From: Mycobacterium sp. E740
Lineage (GTDB): Bacteria > Actinomycetota > Actinomycetes > Mycobacteriales > Mycobacteriaceae
Assembly (NCBI RefSeq): GCF_001672895.1
Contig: NZ_LZKP01000037.1
Location: forward strand, 1 to 64,000
DNA: 64,000 nucleotides
Direction of reading: 5' to 3'
The notes beneath the pieces were generated by a model, which saw only the letters and a list, made by a program, of their open reading frames with translations, had not been told where the DNA came from and ran no database searches. The position numbers and the translations under genes are program-made. Shown one piece after another: positions 48,938 through 57,987 of the stretch (its first letter is position 1; every line of letters starts with the position of its first letter).

Positions 48938-49752
48938 CGCGGATGGTCCATCGACTCCAGTGCGGTGTCGGCCACGGTGAACACCGAGCCCTCGGGAGCC
49001 GAGGCGGTGGCGGCGATGCTGGCGGCGTGCCGAACGTCCTTCTGCAGCAACGCCCCGGCGATGGGAGCGAGGCCCTCCACGGTCCCGCCGAACATCGCGA
49101 TGCTGCCCAGCGCCTTACTGGTGGCTGATCCGCCGTTGAGCACCTCGGCGAGGCGAACCCGTGGGATGCCCAGCGACTCGCCGAGATCCAGAGTGCTCAG
49201 TGCGCTGCCGAGGTTCGCGGTGAACAGCAGATTGTTGAGGATCTTGGTCACCTGTCCGCTGCCCAGGGGGCCGAGGTGGACGATCGGGTCGGCATAGCTG
49301 GCGAACACCGGGCGGCAGCGTTCGACGACGTCCTCCTCGCCGCCGACCATGACCAGCAGCTTGCCCTCCTCGACAGCGGGGGCGCCGCCGCTGACCGGCG
49401 CGTCGATCACCGAAACCCCTTGTTTCGCAGCGAGTTCGGCGAGTTCCCGGCACGTGTCGGGGTGCACGGTGCTGTGTATCGCGACGACGCCGCCGGAGGC
49501 CAATCCGGCGAGCACCCCGTTCGCACCGTTGAGGACTTCGCGCACGTCGTCGTCGCCCACTACACAGATGCACACCAGATCGCTTGCGGCGGCCATCTCG
49601 GCCGGCGTGGCCGCTGTCTTCGCTGGTGTGTCCCGGTACGGTTCCAGGCTGGCCTCGCGGCGAGCCCACAGTGTCGTCTCGAACCCGCTCTCGGCGATCC
49701 GGCGTGCCATGGGGCCGCCCTGGCTGCCCAACCCGATGAATCCGACCCGCAT
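48934..49752 (-). CDS. 3-Hydroxyisobutyrate dehydrogenase-like oxidoreductase, second copy
   Basis: A 272-aa beta-hydroxyacid dehydrogenase with GFIGLGSQGGPMARRI, DAPVSGGAPAVEEGK and catalytic Lys in GSGQVTKILNN. It is only moderately similar to its downstream neighbour, so the duplication is old. Start ATG 49752 is preferred over the TTG directly before it, since the ATGA overlap with the hydrolase gene is a common layout here. The Met-to-Gln change in the GxGxMG motif (GSQG) may affect cofactor fit but is tolerated in the family. Confidence 0.88.
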   Translation of the reverse strand: MRVGFIGLGSQGGPMARRIAESGFETTLWARREASLEPYRDTPAKTAATPAEMAAASDLVCICVVGDDDVREVLNGANGVLAGLASGGVVAIHSTVHPDTCRELAELAAKQGVSVIDAPVSGGAPAVEEGKLLVMVGGEEDVVERCRPVFASYADPIVHLGPLGSGQVTKILNNLLFTANLGSALSTLDLGESLGIPRVRLAEVLNGGSATSKALGSIAMFGGTVEGLAPIAGALLQKDVRHAASIAATASAPEGSVFTVADTALESMDHPR

Positions 49753-50639
49753 CAACCCGCCTCCAACTCAGCTTCGGCACTCTTGTGCGCAACGACACAT
49801 TCTTCGACGAACGAAAGAACCTTGAGGTGGTAGGCCGCAGCGCTGACCGACAGCGAAATGTTGTGTCCGGCATCGCGTTGTTCGTCGAGCACGAACCGCG
49901 GTGCGGCGCTGAAGATCGCGGAGATACCGGCCGACGCGTCGGCGTCAGTCAGCCACACCCGTTCGTGCTCGGCGACGCTGAACAGCACCGGAACCGTCAC
50001 CTGCGCGGCGAGCGCCGGAAAGTCCTGCCGCGGCCACGTCTTGGTCATCTCCGCTTCGTACGGTGCGCCGCCCGAGGAGTTGGTCATCCCGGAGAGCACG
50101 TCGGCTGGATACAGGCGCGCGGGCTCCCACAACAGTTCGCGTAACCCGACCGGACGCTGGGTGGCCGTCGCGGTCTTCATCATCTCGGCCGCCTGCTCTG
50201 AATACCGCAGGCCGGTTCCTGCCAGCCCGAGGCCGACAACCGCTGCGGCTGCCGGGCTTTCACTTGCGGCCATTCGCACCGCCAGTTCGCACCCGGCCGA
50301 GTGGCCCAGCAGGAACAGTCCGCCGCCGCGCGAGCCATCGCCGAGGATCTTGTCGATGGCGCCGTATGCCAGTGAGACGCGTTGGCCTGGTTGCTGCATC
50401 GCATCCGGATACGGCGCCGAACTGCCGTAGCCCGGCCGGTCCAGTGCCACGACGGTGAACCCGAGGGCGGCGCCGGCGCGCAGCAGGGAAAACCGCGGAT
50501 GGCCGGGGCAGTCGAAATACGCTGCGGTGCTGGCTCCGCCGTGAAACGCGACGACGACGGCCCGCGGCTCGTCGACCGCCGCGACCAGTCCGGACATCGG
50601 TACGCCGTCGACCAGAACGACGCGTGGACGGGCCGTCAC
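49752..50639 (-). CDS. Alpha/beta hydrolase
   Basis: A 295-aa alpha/beta hydrolase. The oxyanion region is FHGGASTAAYFDC, the nucleophile lies in LLGHSAGCELAV, and a possible acid and His follow in the C-terminal part (EQRDAGHNISLS). GTG start, 4-nt overlap with the thiolase-like gene upstream and ATGA overlap with the dehydrogenase downstream: part of the continuous operon from 53888 to 48146. It could hydrolyse a thioester, an ester or a cyclic intermediate produced by the aldolase-like enzyme. Confidence 0.87.
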   Translation of the reverse strand: MTARPRVVLVDGVPMSGLVAAVDEPRAVVVAFHGGASTAAYFDCPGHPRFSLLRAGAALGFTVVALDRPGYGSSAPYPDAMQQPGQRVSLAYGAIDKILGDGSRGGGLFLLGHSAGCELAVRMAASESPAAAAVVGLGLAGTGLRYSEQAAEMMKTATATQRPVGLRELLWEPARLYPADVLSGMTNSSGGAPYEAEMTKTWPRQDFPALAAQVTVPVLFSVAEHERVWLTDADASAGISAIFSAAPRFVLDEQRDAGHNISLSVSAAAYHLKVLSFVEECVVAHKSAEAELEAG

Positions 50640-52279
50640 GGATCGGTCCGCATCAGGATCGCACCGCTCGGAGTCAACCCGCCGCTGCTGACCACGGCGA
50701 CGCGCGCATTCTCGACCTGTCGCTCCCCGGCGTCGCCACGCAGTTGCGTGACCGCCTCGTGGAGCAGTCCCATTCCGTGTGTGCGACCGTGCGACAGCTG
50801 ACCGCCGTGGGTGTTCAGCGGGATCACGCCGTCACGTGCGATGGCCTTGCCGCCGTCGAGGAAGTCCTTGGCCTCGCCGATGCCGCAGAAGCCGAGCGCT
50901 TCCAGCCAGGACAGGCAGTTGAACGAAAAGCCGTCGTACAACTCGGCGACGTCGACGTCGTTGGGCCGCAGCGAGGTTCGCGTCCACAGGTGCGCCGCCT
51001 GGCCGAGCACCTGAGGCTCGTGGGTCAGTGTGCTCTGGTCCCAGTCCGTGCGCTCGACGATCTGGGTGCCGACCGCTTCGAACAACACCGGTGTGCGCGG
51101 CATGTCCCTGGCCACCTCGACGGCCGAGACGATCACCGCGACCGCTCCGTCGCAGGGCACGTCGCAGTCGTACAGGCCGAACGGCGTGGTGATCATCCGC
51201 GCGCTCAGGTAGTCGTCCATGGTCATCGGGTCGCGGTAGATGGCAGTAGGATTCAGCGCCGCGTTCGCGCGCTGGTTCAACGCGATCCACCCGAGCGTCT
51301 CCCGCGTGGTGCCGTAGCGGTCGAAGTGCCGTTGGGCGTTGAGCGCGAGCGTGTGCGCCGCGGACATGGCGCCGAAGGGCATCTGCCAGCTCGACGTCCG
51401 CCCGCCTCCCGGCGGTGAGGCCTTGCCTTCCTTCATCAACTGCTGAAAGGTGGCCTCCCACAACGTGCGGAAGCACAGCACGTGGCGGGCCATACCCGTC
51501 GCGACCGCCATCATCGCCGCGATGACGGAGCCGCCCGGGCCGAAGGTGTCCATGCCGCCGTTGATCCACGCCGGACGGATGCCGAGCGCTCCCTCGAGCG
51601 CGCTGACGCCGCCTTCACCCATGCCGGCGATGTCCAGCCCCGGATACGTCGAGAGCCCGTCGATCTCGTCCAAGGTGAGGCCCGCGTCGGCGACCGCTGC
51701 TTCGCAGGCCTCGATCGTCAGCGACAGCGGCGGCACCATCAGCCGGCGGCCGAGCCGCGAGGCGCCGATTCCCGTGATGGCGGAGTGCTCTTCGAAACGC
51801 TGCGTCGTCAGCGGCGTGCTGACGTGCTTGGCGAAGTCCTGCGGCGCGATCTCGTCCTGCGGCAGCGGGCCGGGCTGGTCGTCGCCACTGGGCCGAAAGA
51901 CCGGCAGCCAGACATCTTCGAGCTTCTCGAACTCGACTTCGACCAGCTGACCCAGCTCCAGGTCTTGCGGGTCGCAGTCGACGATGTTGGTGGTCAACCG
52001 CACTCGGGGGTCTTCGACGACCGCGACCTGGGCGACCACGTACGGCGGCGGCAGGTCGGGGAAGCCGAAGCGATGGTTGACCGTGAAGGCCGACAGCGTC
52101 GCTTTGCCGGACACGTCGCGCACGCCCATGTTGCGGCCGCGGCAGTACCGGCACACCGGCTGCGGCGGATGGATGAGCGCCGAACAGTCGCGGCACTCCT
52201 GGATGCGTAGGACGTTGTCAGCGCCTGCGGTCCAGAAGAACTCGTTGAGAACCGTCAGTTCCGGCAGTGGCCTTGTCAC
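50636..52279 (-). CDS. DUF35-thiolase fusion (ChsH2-Ltp2-like, probable retro-aldolase)
   Basis: A 547-aa fusion. Residues about 1-140 form a DUF35 domain with a zinc ribbon (Cys29-x2-Cys32 and Cys43-x2-Cys46) and an OB-fold. The rest is a thiolase-like lipid-transfer protein. The strand that normally carries the nucleophilic Cys reads TFGPGGSVIAAMMAVATG, so classical thiolysis is unlikely. In steroid side-chain breakdown separate ChsH2 (DUF35) and Ltp2 proteins form a Cys-independent retro-aldolase; here both are one chain. GTG start at 52279 overlaps the ferredoxin stop; the open frame upstream is in that gene. Substrate probably a beta-hydroxyacyl-CoA (inference). Confidence 0.85.
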   Translation of the reverse strand: MTRPLPELTVLNEFFWTAGADNVLRIQECRDCSALIHPPQPVCRYCRGRNMGVRDVSGKATLSAFTVNHRFGFPDLPPPYVVAQVAVVEDPRVRLTTNIVDCDPQDLELGQLVEVEFEKLEDVWLPVFRPSGDDQPGPLPQDEIAPQDFAKHVSTPLTTQRFEEHSAITGIGASRLGRRLMVPPLSLTIEACEAAVADAGLTLDEIDGLSTYPGLDIAGMGEGGVSALEGALGIRPAWINGGMDTFGPGGSVIAAMMAVATGMARHVLCFRTLWEATFQQLMKEGKASPPGGGRTSSWQMPFGAMSAAHTLALNAQRHFDRYGTTRETLGWIALNQRANAALNPTAIYRDPMTMDDYLSARMITTPFGLYDCDVPCDGAVAVIVSAVEVARDMPRTPVLFEAVGTQIVERTDWDQSTLTHEPQVLGQAAHLWTRTSLRPNDVDVAELYDGFSFNCLSWLEALGFCGIGEAKDFLDGGKAIARDGVIPLNTHGGQLSHGRTHGMGLLHEAVTQLRGDAGERQVENARVAVVSSGGLTPSGAILMRTDP

Positions 52280-52590
52280 CGAACGAATCCCGAGATCGCC
52301 TCGTTGTTGTCGCCGGCCGTCGGGTCGGGCTCCGGGGACTCGTGCGGTTCGTCGCGCACGGCATTGTCGTCCGAAGGGCGGTGCTCGCCCATGTAGATGA
52401 TCGCGTGCACGGGGCAGTCGAGCAGCGCACGCATCACCGCGTCGCGGTCCTTCTCCGGCACTGTTCCGTCGCCGATCAGCGAGGCGTATCCCCAGTCGTC
52501 GAGCGAGAAGTACCCCGGCGCGTGCTTGGCGCAGATGCCGAAGCCGTCGCACAGCGTGCGGTCGAGCCGAATCCTCAACCCGTCACTCAT
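52276..52590 (-). CDS. Ferredoxin with acidic C-terminal tail
   Basis: A 104-aa ferredoxin: Cys14 and Cys20 (LCDGFGICAKHAPGYF) plus Cys59-Pro60 (LDCPVHAI), a three-Cys P450-type pattern. After residue 70 there is a ~34-residue tail rich in Asp, Glu and Pro that typical 65-aa relatives lack; it may mediate docking. It overlaps the NuoF-like gene by 4 nt and the aldolase-like gene by 4 nt, so NuoF-like flavoprotein to ferredoxin electron flow is the simplest hypothesis. Which oxygenase it feeds is unknown. Confidence 0.9.
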   Translation of the reverse strand: MSDGLRIRLDRTLCDGFGICAKHAPGYFSLDDWGYASLIGDGTVPEKDRDAVMRALLDCPVHAIIYMGEHRPSDDNAVRDEPHESPEPDPTAGDNNEAISGFVR

Positions 52591-53888
52591 GATTGAGCCA
52601 CCGCCTCCACTTCGTACGGCCGAACAGCATCGAACTTCCGGTTTCGGCAGGCATCGCAGTCATCGGCGAGATGGCGGGTGACCGCCTGCGGGAACTGGCG
52701 CAGCAGACTGGCGGCGATGTTGGTGGCGCCGTCGAGTGTGCCGCAGGCGCCGCGGCCGCGCAGCACCACCGACCACCGCTCCAGCCGGGTGACATCCTCG
52801 TCGGTCGCCGTTCCGTCGCGCAGCGCGCAGATGACGGCTGCCATCGCGGCGGTGCCGTTGAAGCAGCTTCCGCACTGGCCGGCGTTCTCGCGGTCGAAGT
52901 AGGACATCACCGATGCGGCGACGGCGACCGGGCAGTCGTCGGTCAGGATTGAGATTGCCCCGCAGCCGAGGCCGCTGCCGAGGCGCCGGATCGACTCGTG
53001 GTCGAGCGTCGCGTCGAGGACGTCGGTGTTGAGCAGGCCGGCGAAGTAGCCGCCCATCAACGCGCCGATCACGGACTCCTTGTCGACGCCGTGCACGTGC
53101 AGCAGCTCGGCAAATGTTGCGCCATGCGGGATCTCGTACAGTGCGGGCGGTCGGTCAGCGCCGGTGACGGTTGCGAGGAACGTCCCGGGCGACATCGGCG
53201 TGCCCGCCGACCGGAATGCCTGCGCGCCGTGCTCGTGGATGACCGGCAGGTTGGCCAACGTCTCGACGTTGCTGACCATCGTCGGCAGTCCGGCGACCCC
53301 TTCTTCGAAGGGCCGGGGCGGTTTGTCGGTTGGCTTGGCCTGGCCTCCGTTGATGCGCCGGACCGCCGCGGTCTCCTCGCCGGCGACATAGCCCGGTTCG
53401 ACGGTCACGACCGCCACCTCGGTGCCACCGAACGTGTCCGATGGGACCTGGCTCAGCGCGGTGCTGACGGCACTGGCGGCCTCGTCGTCGGACACGTAGA
53501 CGTAGGCACGCACGGCTCCGGCGACGGCGGCCGCGAGGCGTAGTCCGTCGAGTACCAGATGGGGCCGGTTGCGCAGCAGCCAGCGATCCTTGACCGAGGC
53601 CGGTTCGCCCTCTTCGCCGTTCGCGACCACGACCGTGTCCGATCCGCGCTGGTGTGCGGTGCGCACCGAGCGCAGCTTGGTGCCGATGGGGAAGGCGGCG
53701 CCGCCCCGGCCCAGCAGTCCCGACAGATCGACCTGCTCGGCCAACGCTTCCGCGTCGGTCAGTGGGCGATATCCACCGGCCTGCACGTAGTCGGCGTAGT
53801 CCTCTGGGCCCGACCCCGCGGTCCGCAGCAGTCGCGGCGCAGAGTCCGGCCAGGCGGCGGTGATGAGATCGGTGGCGGTGGAGGTCAT
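52587..53888 (-). CDS. NuoF-like NADH/FMN iron-sulfur protein
   Basis: A 433-aa protein similar to the NADH-binding subunit of complex I and of formate/NAD-reducing hydrogenases. The FMN/NADH segment is LLGRGGAAFPIGTK (59-71) and ANGEEGEPASVKDRW (89-103), followed by an SLBB-like domain. In the iron-sulfur region Cys339, Cys342 and Cys382 are present, but the third Cys of the C-x2-C-x2-C motif is Gly345. No NuoE or NuoG gene accompanies it; a ferredoxin gene overlaps its stop. It probably transfers electrons from NADH to that ferredoxin, outside complex I (inference). ATG 53888. Confidence 0.85.
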   Translation of the reverse strand: MTSTATDLITAAWPDSAPRLLRTAGSGPEDYADYVQAGGYRPLTDAEALAEQVDLSGLLGRGGAAFPIGTKLRSVRTAHQRGSDTVVVANGEEGEPASVKDRWLLRNRPHLVLDGLRLAAAVAGAVRAYVYVSDDEAASAVSTALSQVPSDTFGGTEVAVVTVEPGYVAGEETAAVRRINGGQAKPTDKPPRPFEEGVAGLPTMVSNVETLANLPVIHEHGAQAFRSAGTPMSPGTFLATVTGADRPPALYEIPHGATFAELLHVHGVDKESVIGALMGGYFAGLLNTDVLDATLDHESIRRLGSGLGCGAISILTDDCPVAVAASVMSYFDRENAGQCGSCFNGTAAMAAVICALRDGTATDEDVTRLERWSVVLRGRGACGTLDGATNIAASLLRQFPQAVTRHLADDCDACRNRKFDAVRPYEVEAVAQS

Positions 53889-53924
53889 GAGGGGTCCTTG
53901 TGAACCGCGGATAGGCTGACGGAC

Positions 53925-54398
53925 ATGAGGACTGCGGTGGTTCGTGTCGGCGTCGACCGCGCCGGCGAACTCAGCCCGGTGCAACTCGCCGACGGCACGG
54001 CCCGGCTACGCGAGTTGGCCGGTTCGGCAGGTATCGAACTGGTGGACAATGACATTTCCGGTCTGCCGCCCCACCGCCGCGAGGTGGAACTGCTGATCAC
54101 AGGCGATGAACCCGACGAGCTCACGCGTACCGCAGTCAACTTGTGCGCCAAGGCTTTCGGGACCGCACCGGTACCCGGCGTGGTGACTTTCATCAGCCGT
54201 GGCACCGACGACGACGCGCACGGGGTGCTCGCCGGGCTCGGGCTTGCCGGCGACATCGAACGTGAAACCGGTGATGACGGTTGGGACATCGTCCATGTGA
54301 CGCTGCGCAAGGCGGACCTCGAGCGCGTGCCCGAGAGTCGCGTCCACACCGCGCTGGAGGCATCGCTGAACTGCGAGGTGCGCATCCGCACGAGGTGA
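53925..54398 (+). CDS. Unknown protein divergent from the NuoF-like operon
   Basis: A 157-aa protein I do not recognise. It begins MRTAVVRVGVDRAGELSPVQ and contains LRELAGSAGIELVDND, EVELLITGDEPDELTRTAVN and GVVTFISRGTDDDAHGVLAG. The alternation of short strands and helices suggests a small alpha/beta domain. No signal peptide or Cys cluster. Only 36 nt separate its start from that of the NuoF-like gene on the other strand, so the promoters overlap and shared regulation is likely. It ends 22 nt before the convergent hydrolase gene. Confidence 0.7.
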   Translation: MRTAVVRVGVDRAGELSPVQLADGTARLRELAGSAGIELVDNDISGLPPHRREVELLITGDEPDELTRTAVNLCAKAFGTAPVPGVVTFISRGTDDDAHGVLAGLGLAGDIERETGDDGWDIVHVTLRKADLERVPESRVHTALEASLNCEVRIRTR

Positions 54399-54420
54399 GG
54401 CACTGATGATGGTGCGCTCA

Positions 54421-55311
54421 TCAGCTGTCCAGGAACTGGAGGATCGCCGGCGCTGCCTGCACCCAGGTGTCGAACATGTTGAAGCGCTTCACCTTTCCGG
54501 ACGCACGCGCCTCGCCGGCCCGTTCCCACGCGTCCTCCGGCCATGGCGGGTCGATCAGCTGGGACCCTTTGATCAGGCAGCTGACCTCGAGAGACGTCCG
54601 CTTGGGGTGGTCGAGGTCGTTCTCGCCGCCGCGGATGATCAGCGTCGGCACCTTGATGTTGTCGAACATCTCGTCCTCGACACCGGGGATGGTCTGCCCT
54701 GGTTTCGGGACGAACGCGTTGAGCCACCGCAGCATCAGCTTGAGGAACTCATCAGGGTCCTGGCCCAGGAAGCGGTCACGGTTGGCGGGGTTCTCCTCGA
54801 TGCGCTGCTTCCACTCGTCGACGTGGATGACGCCCTTCATGCCCGCACCGCGAACCGCGAGGATGCTCGGCACGATGTAGTACGAGCCCAGCACGAATGA
54901 GCCATACACACCACCGACGATGTTCCACACCACGAGTTTTCGGACGATCTCCGGATACAGCATGGTGGTCAGCATCGAGTCGCGCGCACCGCCGGACCCC
55001 CCGGCGATGATGCACGGACCGATGCCGAGTCCGGTGATCAGCGCGTGCAAGGTGTCGGCGCGCATGTGCGACTCGCTCTGCCCGTAGAACTGCACATCGG
55101 ACTTGCCGCAGTTCGGCCGGTCCCACAGCAGTACGCGGTAGCCGCCGTCGACCAGCGCCTGCGCAAGCGGCCGCAGACCGTCGATGTCCTTGCTGAACCG
55201 GCCGCCGGGGGTGAGTGCGATGAAATCGCCTTGTTGGCCGAGGATTTCGTAGACGACGTTGCCGCCGTTGATCTCGGTGATCTCCTCGCCGGGCTGGAGC
55301 TTCGGGCTCAT
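54421..55311 (-). CDS. Alpha/beta hydrolase
   Basis: A 296-aa alpha/beta hydrolase. LTPGGRFSKDIDGLRPLAQA is the oxyanion region, WDRPNCGKSDVQFYG resembles the MhpC-like WDRxGxGxS segment, and the nucleophile Ser is in IIAGGSGGARDS. It fits hydrolases of meta-cleavage or epoxide-hydrolase-like type. The ATG at 55311 overlaps the Rieske ferredoxin stop (ATGA), and it is last in the minus-strand operon that starts with two amidohydrolases at 57987. A longer frame upstream belongs to the Rieske ferredoxin gene region. Confidence 0.86.
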   Translation of the reverse strand: MSPKLQPGEEITEINGGNVVYEILGQQGDFIALTPGGRFSKDIDGLRPLAQALVDGGYRVLLWDRPNCGKSDVQFYGQSESHMRADTLHALITGLGIGPCIIAGGSGGARDSMLTTMLYPEIVRKLVVWNIVGGVYGSFVLGSYYIVPSILAVRGAGMKGVIHVDEWKQRIEENPANRDRFLGQDPDEFLKLMLRWLNAFVPKPGQTIPGVEDEMFDNIKVPTLIIRGGENDLDHPKRTSLEVSCLIKGSQLIDPPWPEDAWERAGEARASGKVKRFNMFDTWVQAAPAILQFLDS

Positions 55312-55715
55312 GCTTGGACCAGCACCTCGTTGCCGACCACCCGCACGGGATAGGTGCGAATGCTCCATTCCGGCTTGACCGCGGTTGTCCCCGTGGCCAA
55401 CTCGAAACCCCACTGGTGCCAGGGGCAGTAGATGTACTCGAGGTCGCGCACCATCACCGCGTCGCCGGGCACGCTGTCGTCGACGACGGTCCGGCCCCGG
55501 GCCCGTCCGGAGCACAGCGGGCCGCCTTCGTGCGGACAGTAGTTCGCGATCGCGTAGAACGTGCCGTTGACGTTGTACACCCCGACACCGTGGCGCCCGA
55601 TCGGAACCAGTTTGTGCTTACCCGGCGGGATCTCGTCGACCGTGGCGACGACGTGTTCACGCCCCTGTGCCAATCTTTTTGGGCCAGCCGGAGGCGTCTT
55701 CTCCTGATCGGTCAA
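55308..55715 (-). CDS. Rieske-type 2Fe-2S ferredoxin
   Basis: A 135-aa single-domain Rieske protein with Cys60-x-His62 (YCPHEGGP) and Cys97-x2-His100 (YCPWHQWGF). It would transfer electrons to an oxygenase or be a subunit of one. I take TTG 55715 as start, one nt after the preceding stop, because the frame beyond it runs inside the amidohydrolase gene; the ribosome site is weak, so the start is uncertain. The operon contains no oxygenase alpha subunit; clients may be the Rieske alpha subunits elsewhere in the window. Confidence 0.82.
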   Translation of the reverse strand: MTDQEKTPPAGPKRLAQGREHVVATVDEIPPGKHKLVPIGRHGVGVYNVNGTFYAIANYCPHEGGPLCSGRARGRTVVDDSVPGDAVMVRDLEYIYCPWHQWGFELATGTTAVKPEWSIRTYPVRVVGNEVLVQA

Positions 55716-55716
55716 T

Positions 55717-56859
55717 TCAGAACACCCGCACCTGGCCCTCGAGGGCCGGAACCGTTTCGGGAAGGTGATAGGTCGCAATGCCGTTGCGGAACATCACGGC
55801 TTCACGGGCATGCTCGGGCAGGTGCTTGACCAGCCAACGGGGATCGTCGAACGTCCAGTGCGGATAGTCGCTGCTGTAGAGCAGGATCTTCTCGCACTCC
55901 ATCCACTCGAACGCCCGCGACAACTCCGTCTTGTCCTCCGGGTAGTCCAGCGGCTGGGTCGTGAACTTGATGTGGTCCTTGACGTATTCCGACGGCTTGC
56001 GCTTGATGTCGAGCCACGACTTACGTGCTTCGTAGATGGCGTCCATCCGCCACATCAGCGGCAGGATCCACGTGAAGGCGTGCTCCACCAACACGATTCG
56101 CAATGTCGGGAACCGGTCGAACAGTCCGTCGAAGACCATGCTCATCACCTGGTTCGCGGCCAGCAGCGAGTAGGTGACCATGAAATCGTGGTTGTAGCTG
56201 GGGAATCCGACCGGCGGGATCGGCAGTTCCTCGTGGTGGCTGCGCGACAGGTGACAGCTCACCGTGATGTCGTGCTTGGTGGCGGCTTCCCAGATCGGGT
56301 TGTACTTCGGATCTCCCCACGCCGGACGGGGTTCGGCCTTGATCAGGATCTGGCCCATGTAGGGATGTCCGGCCCAGCGCTCGATCTCGCGGGCCGAATC
56401 CTGCGGCGCCTCGATCGCCACGCAGATCGATCCGCGCCACCGCTCATGCCAGTTGTTGTGACCGTCCAGCCAGTGGTTGGCCTGCCAATCGTTGAGCGCC
56501 ACGCTCATCGCGTGATTGACCTCGGGGAAACGCGCGGGGTAGGCGGCGGGCTCCAGGATCGCGATGTCGGCACCCGCCTCCATGATCAGCTGCTTGAACG
56601 CCAGATCCGGGTCACTGCCGGCGAAGTTGCCGTCGGCGGGGAACGTGTCCACGCGCATCGCGTAGGCGTGCGCGTAGTCCGGTGCGTCGTAGTAGATCTG
56701 GTCACCGATCTTGCGCGTCAGGAAGTACTTGCTGCGCCATGGCTCCGGGATGTACGGCGTCAGCTCGCCCGCCCTCGGAGTCGGGTGCACGTCGGAGTCG
56801 ACGCAACGCACCGCGACTCGTTCGGCGGCCGGTTTGCGCTCTGTCACTGTCACCGTCAT
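55717..56859 (-). CDS. Amidohydrolase_2-family hydrolase
   Basis: A 380-aa ACMSD-like amidohydrolase. The N-terminal VDSDVHPTPRAGEL carries the first metal ligands, RHVIVVEHAF-like segment (LVEHAFTWI) and the terminal YSSDYPHWTFDDP supply further ligands. It resembles the gene 45 nt upstream in the operon and, more distantly, the one at 6161. Two adjacent, different copies suggest consecutive hydrolysis or decarboxylation steps or a heteromer. GTG-rich 5' region; the ATG at 56859 is followed by a Thr/Val-rich tail that may not be conserved. Confidence 0.88.
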   Translation of the reverse strand: MTVTVTERKPAAERVAVRCVDSDVHPTPRAGELTPYIPEPWRSKYFLTRKIGDQIYYDAPDYAHAYAMRVDTFPADGNFAGSDPDLAFKQLIMEAGADIAILEPAAYPARFPEVNHAMSVALNDWQANHWLDGHNNWHERWRGSICVAIEAPQDSAREIERWAGHPYMGQILIKAEPRPAWGDPKYNPIWEAATKHDITVSCHLSRSHHEELPIPPVGFPSYNHDFMVTYSLLAANQVMSMVFDGLFDRFPTLRIVLVEHAFTWILPLMWRMDAIYEARKSWLDIKRKPSEYVKDHIKFTTQPLDYPEDKTELSRAFEWMECEKILLYSSDYPHWTFDDPRWLVKHLPEHAREAVMFRNGIATYHLPETVPALEGQVRVF

Positions 56860-56904
56860 CGTGACTCCCTGCCTTTCACCGCTTCTCCGAGCTTTCGAGT
56901 CCTA

Positions 56905-57987
56905 TCACTGTGCGCTCACCGACGCGCCGACGTCTATGCCGTACAGTTCGGCGGCGTTTCGCCAGCACAGCTTGTCGCGCTGTTCGGCGGTGTACGTGGA
57001 GGGCACCAACAGGTCGTTGAGTTGCCAGTGCGGGTAGCTCGACCCGTACATCACCATGTCATCCTTGCCCGTGAAACTCAGCCATTCGCCGGCATACTCC
57101 ACGTCACCGGGGCCGTCCATCACGCCCTGCACGAAGTACGTGTGACCGGGCAAGTAGTCGCTCGGCATCTTCGGTGCCCATGGCGTCTGCTCCAGGTGCG
57201 GGCGACCGAAGCAGTCCATCCGCCACATGAACGGTGTCAGCAGGTCGGCGGCGCCGTCGGCCCACACGAACTTCAGCGTCGGCATCCGTTCGAATACGCC
57301 TTCGACGATGAGGTTCATCAGGTGGTAGAGGTAATTGAGCGCCATGAAGCTGACGTAGTTCTCGTAGGTCCTGGGCACGCCGGAAGGCGTCGGCGCGAAC
57401 TGGATTCCCGCGCCCATCTCGATGTGCACCGAGACCGGCAGGTTCGCCTCGACAGCTGCCTCCCACAGCGGCCAGAACTGCGGCTTGCCGTACAGCTCGC
57501 GGGACTGCAGAGGTACGCCGATCTGCACGACGCGGGGATGGTCTTTGTACTTCGCGATGTCGCGAAGGGCGCCGGGAATGTCGTCTGGGTTGACCCGGAT
57601 GGTGCCGCGGAAGCGGTCGGCGTACGGGTTGTCGTCGAGCCAGCGCGTGACCATCAACTCGTTGTGGGCAGCCGAGATGGCCGTGCCCAGATGCCGATCG
57701 GGCATGATGCCGCGCGTCATCGGGTGCAGTATCGCGATGTCCACGCCGCGCTCGTCGAACAGCTGCCGACCGACGAACTCGGGGTCCGATCCCGGATAGC
57801 GGCGATCGGCATCGGTGCCGGGGGCGTACTCGCCACCTGGCGCGCCGTACCAGTCCATCTCGTAGTCGGGAAACCCGCGGCTCTTGAACGGCTCGCGCAT
57901 GAAGCTGCGGAGGTCCTTGTTCGACTTGCTGAAGATGTGCACGCTCGCGTCGATTACCGGGGTGGTGTTCCCGTCCGGGTGTTGCAT
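56905..57987 (-). CDS. Amidohydrolase_2-family hydrolase
   Basis: A 360-aa ACMSD-like amidohydrolase. VIDASVHIFSKSNKDL has the first metal-binding region, PVSVHIEMGAG a central His and YGSSYPHWQLNDLL the final part, where the usual Asp before Tyr-Pro-His is Ser; this could weaken metal binding. ATG 57987 is preferred over TTG 57993. It heads the minus-strand operon and is divergent from a FadE operon; the 281-nt region between them contains two copies of the RAGAAT-N3-RTTCTC palindrome, and otherwise no gene-like feature. Confidence 0.88.
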   Translation of the reverse strand: MQHPDGNTTPVIDASVHIFSKSNKDLRSFMREPFKSRGFPDYEMDWYGAPGGEYAPGTDADRRYPGSDPEFVGRQLFDERGVDIAILHPMTRGIMPDRHLGTAISAAHNELMVTRWLDDNPYADRFRGTIRVNPDDIPGALRDIAKYKDHPRVVQIGVPLQSRELYGKPQFWPLWEAAVEANLPVSVHIEMGAGIQFAPTPSGVPRTYENYVSFMALNYLYHLMNLIVEGVFERMPTLKFVWADGAADLLTPFMWRMDCFGRPHLEQTPWAPKMPSDYLPGHTYFVQGVMDGPGDVEYAGEWLSFTGKDDMVMYGSSYPHWQLNDLLVPSTYTAEQRDKLCWRNAAELYGIDVGASVSAQ

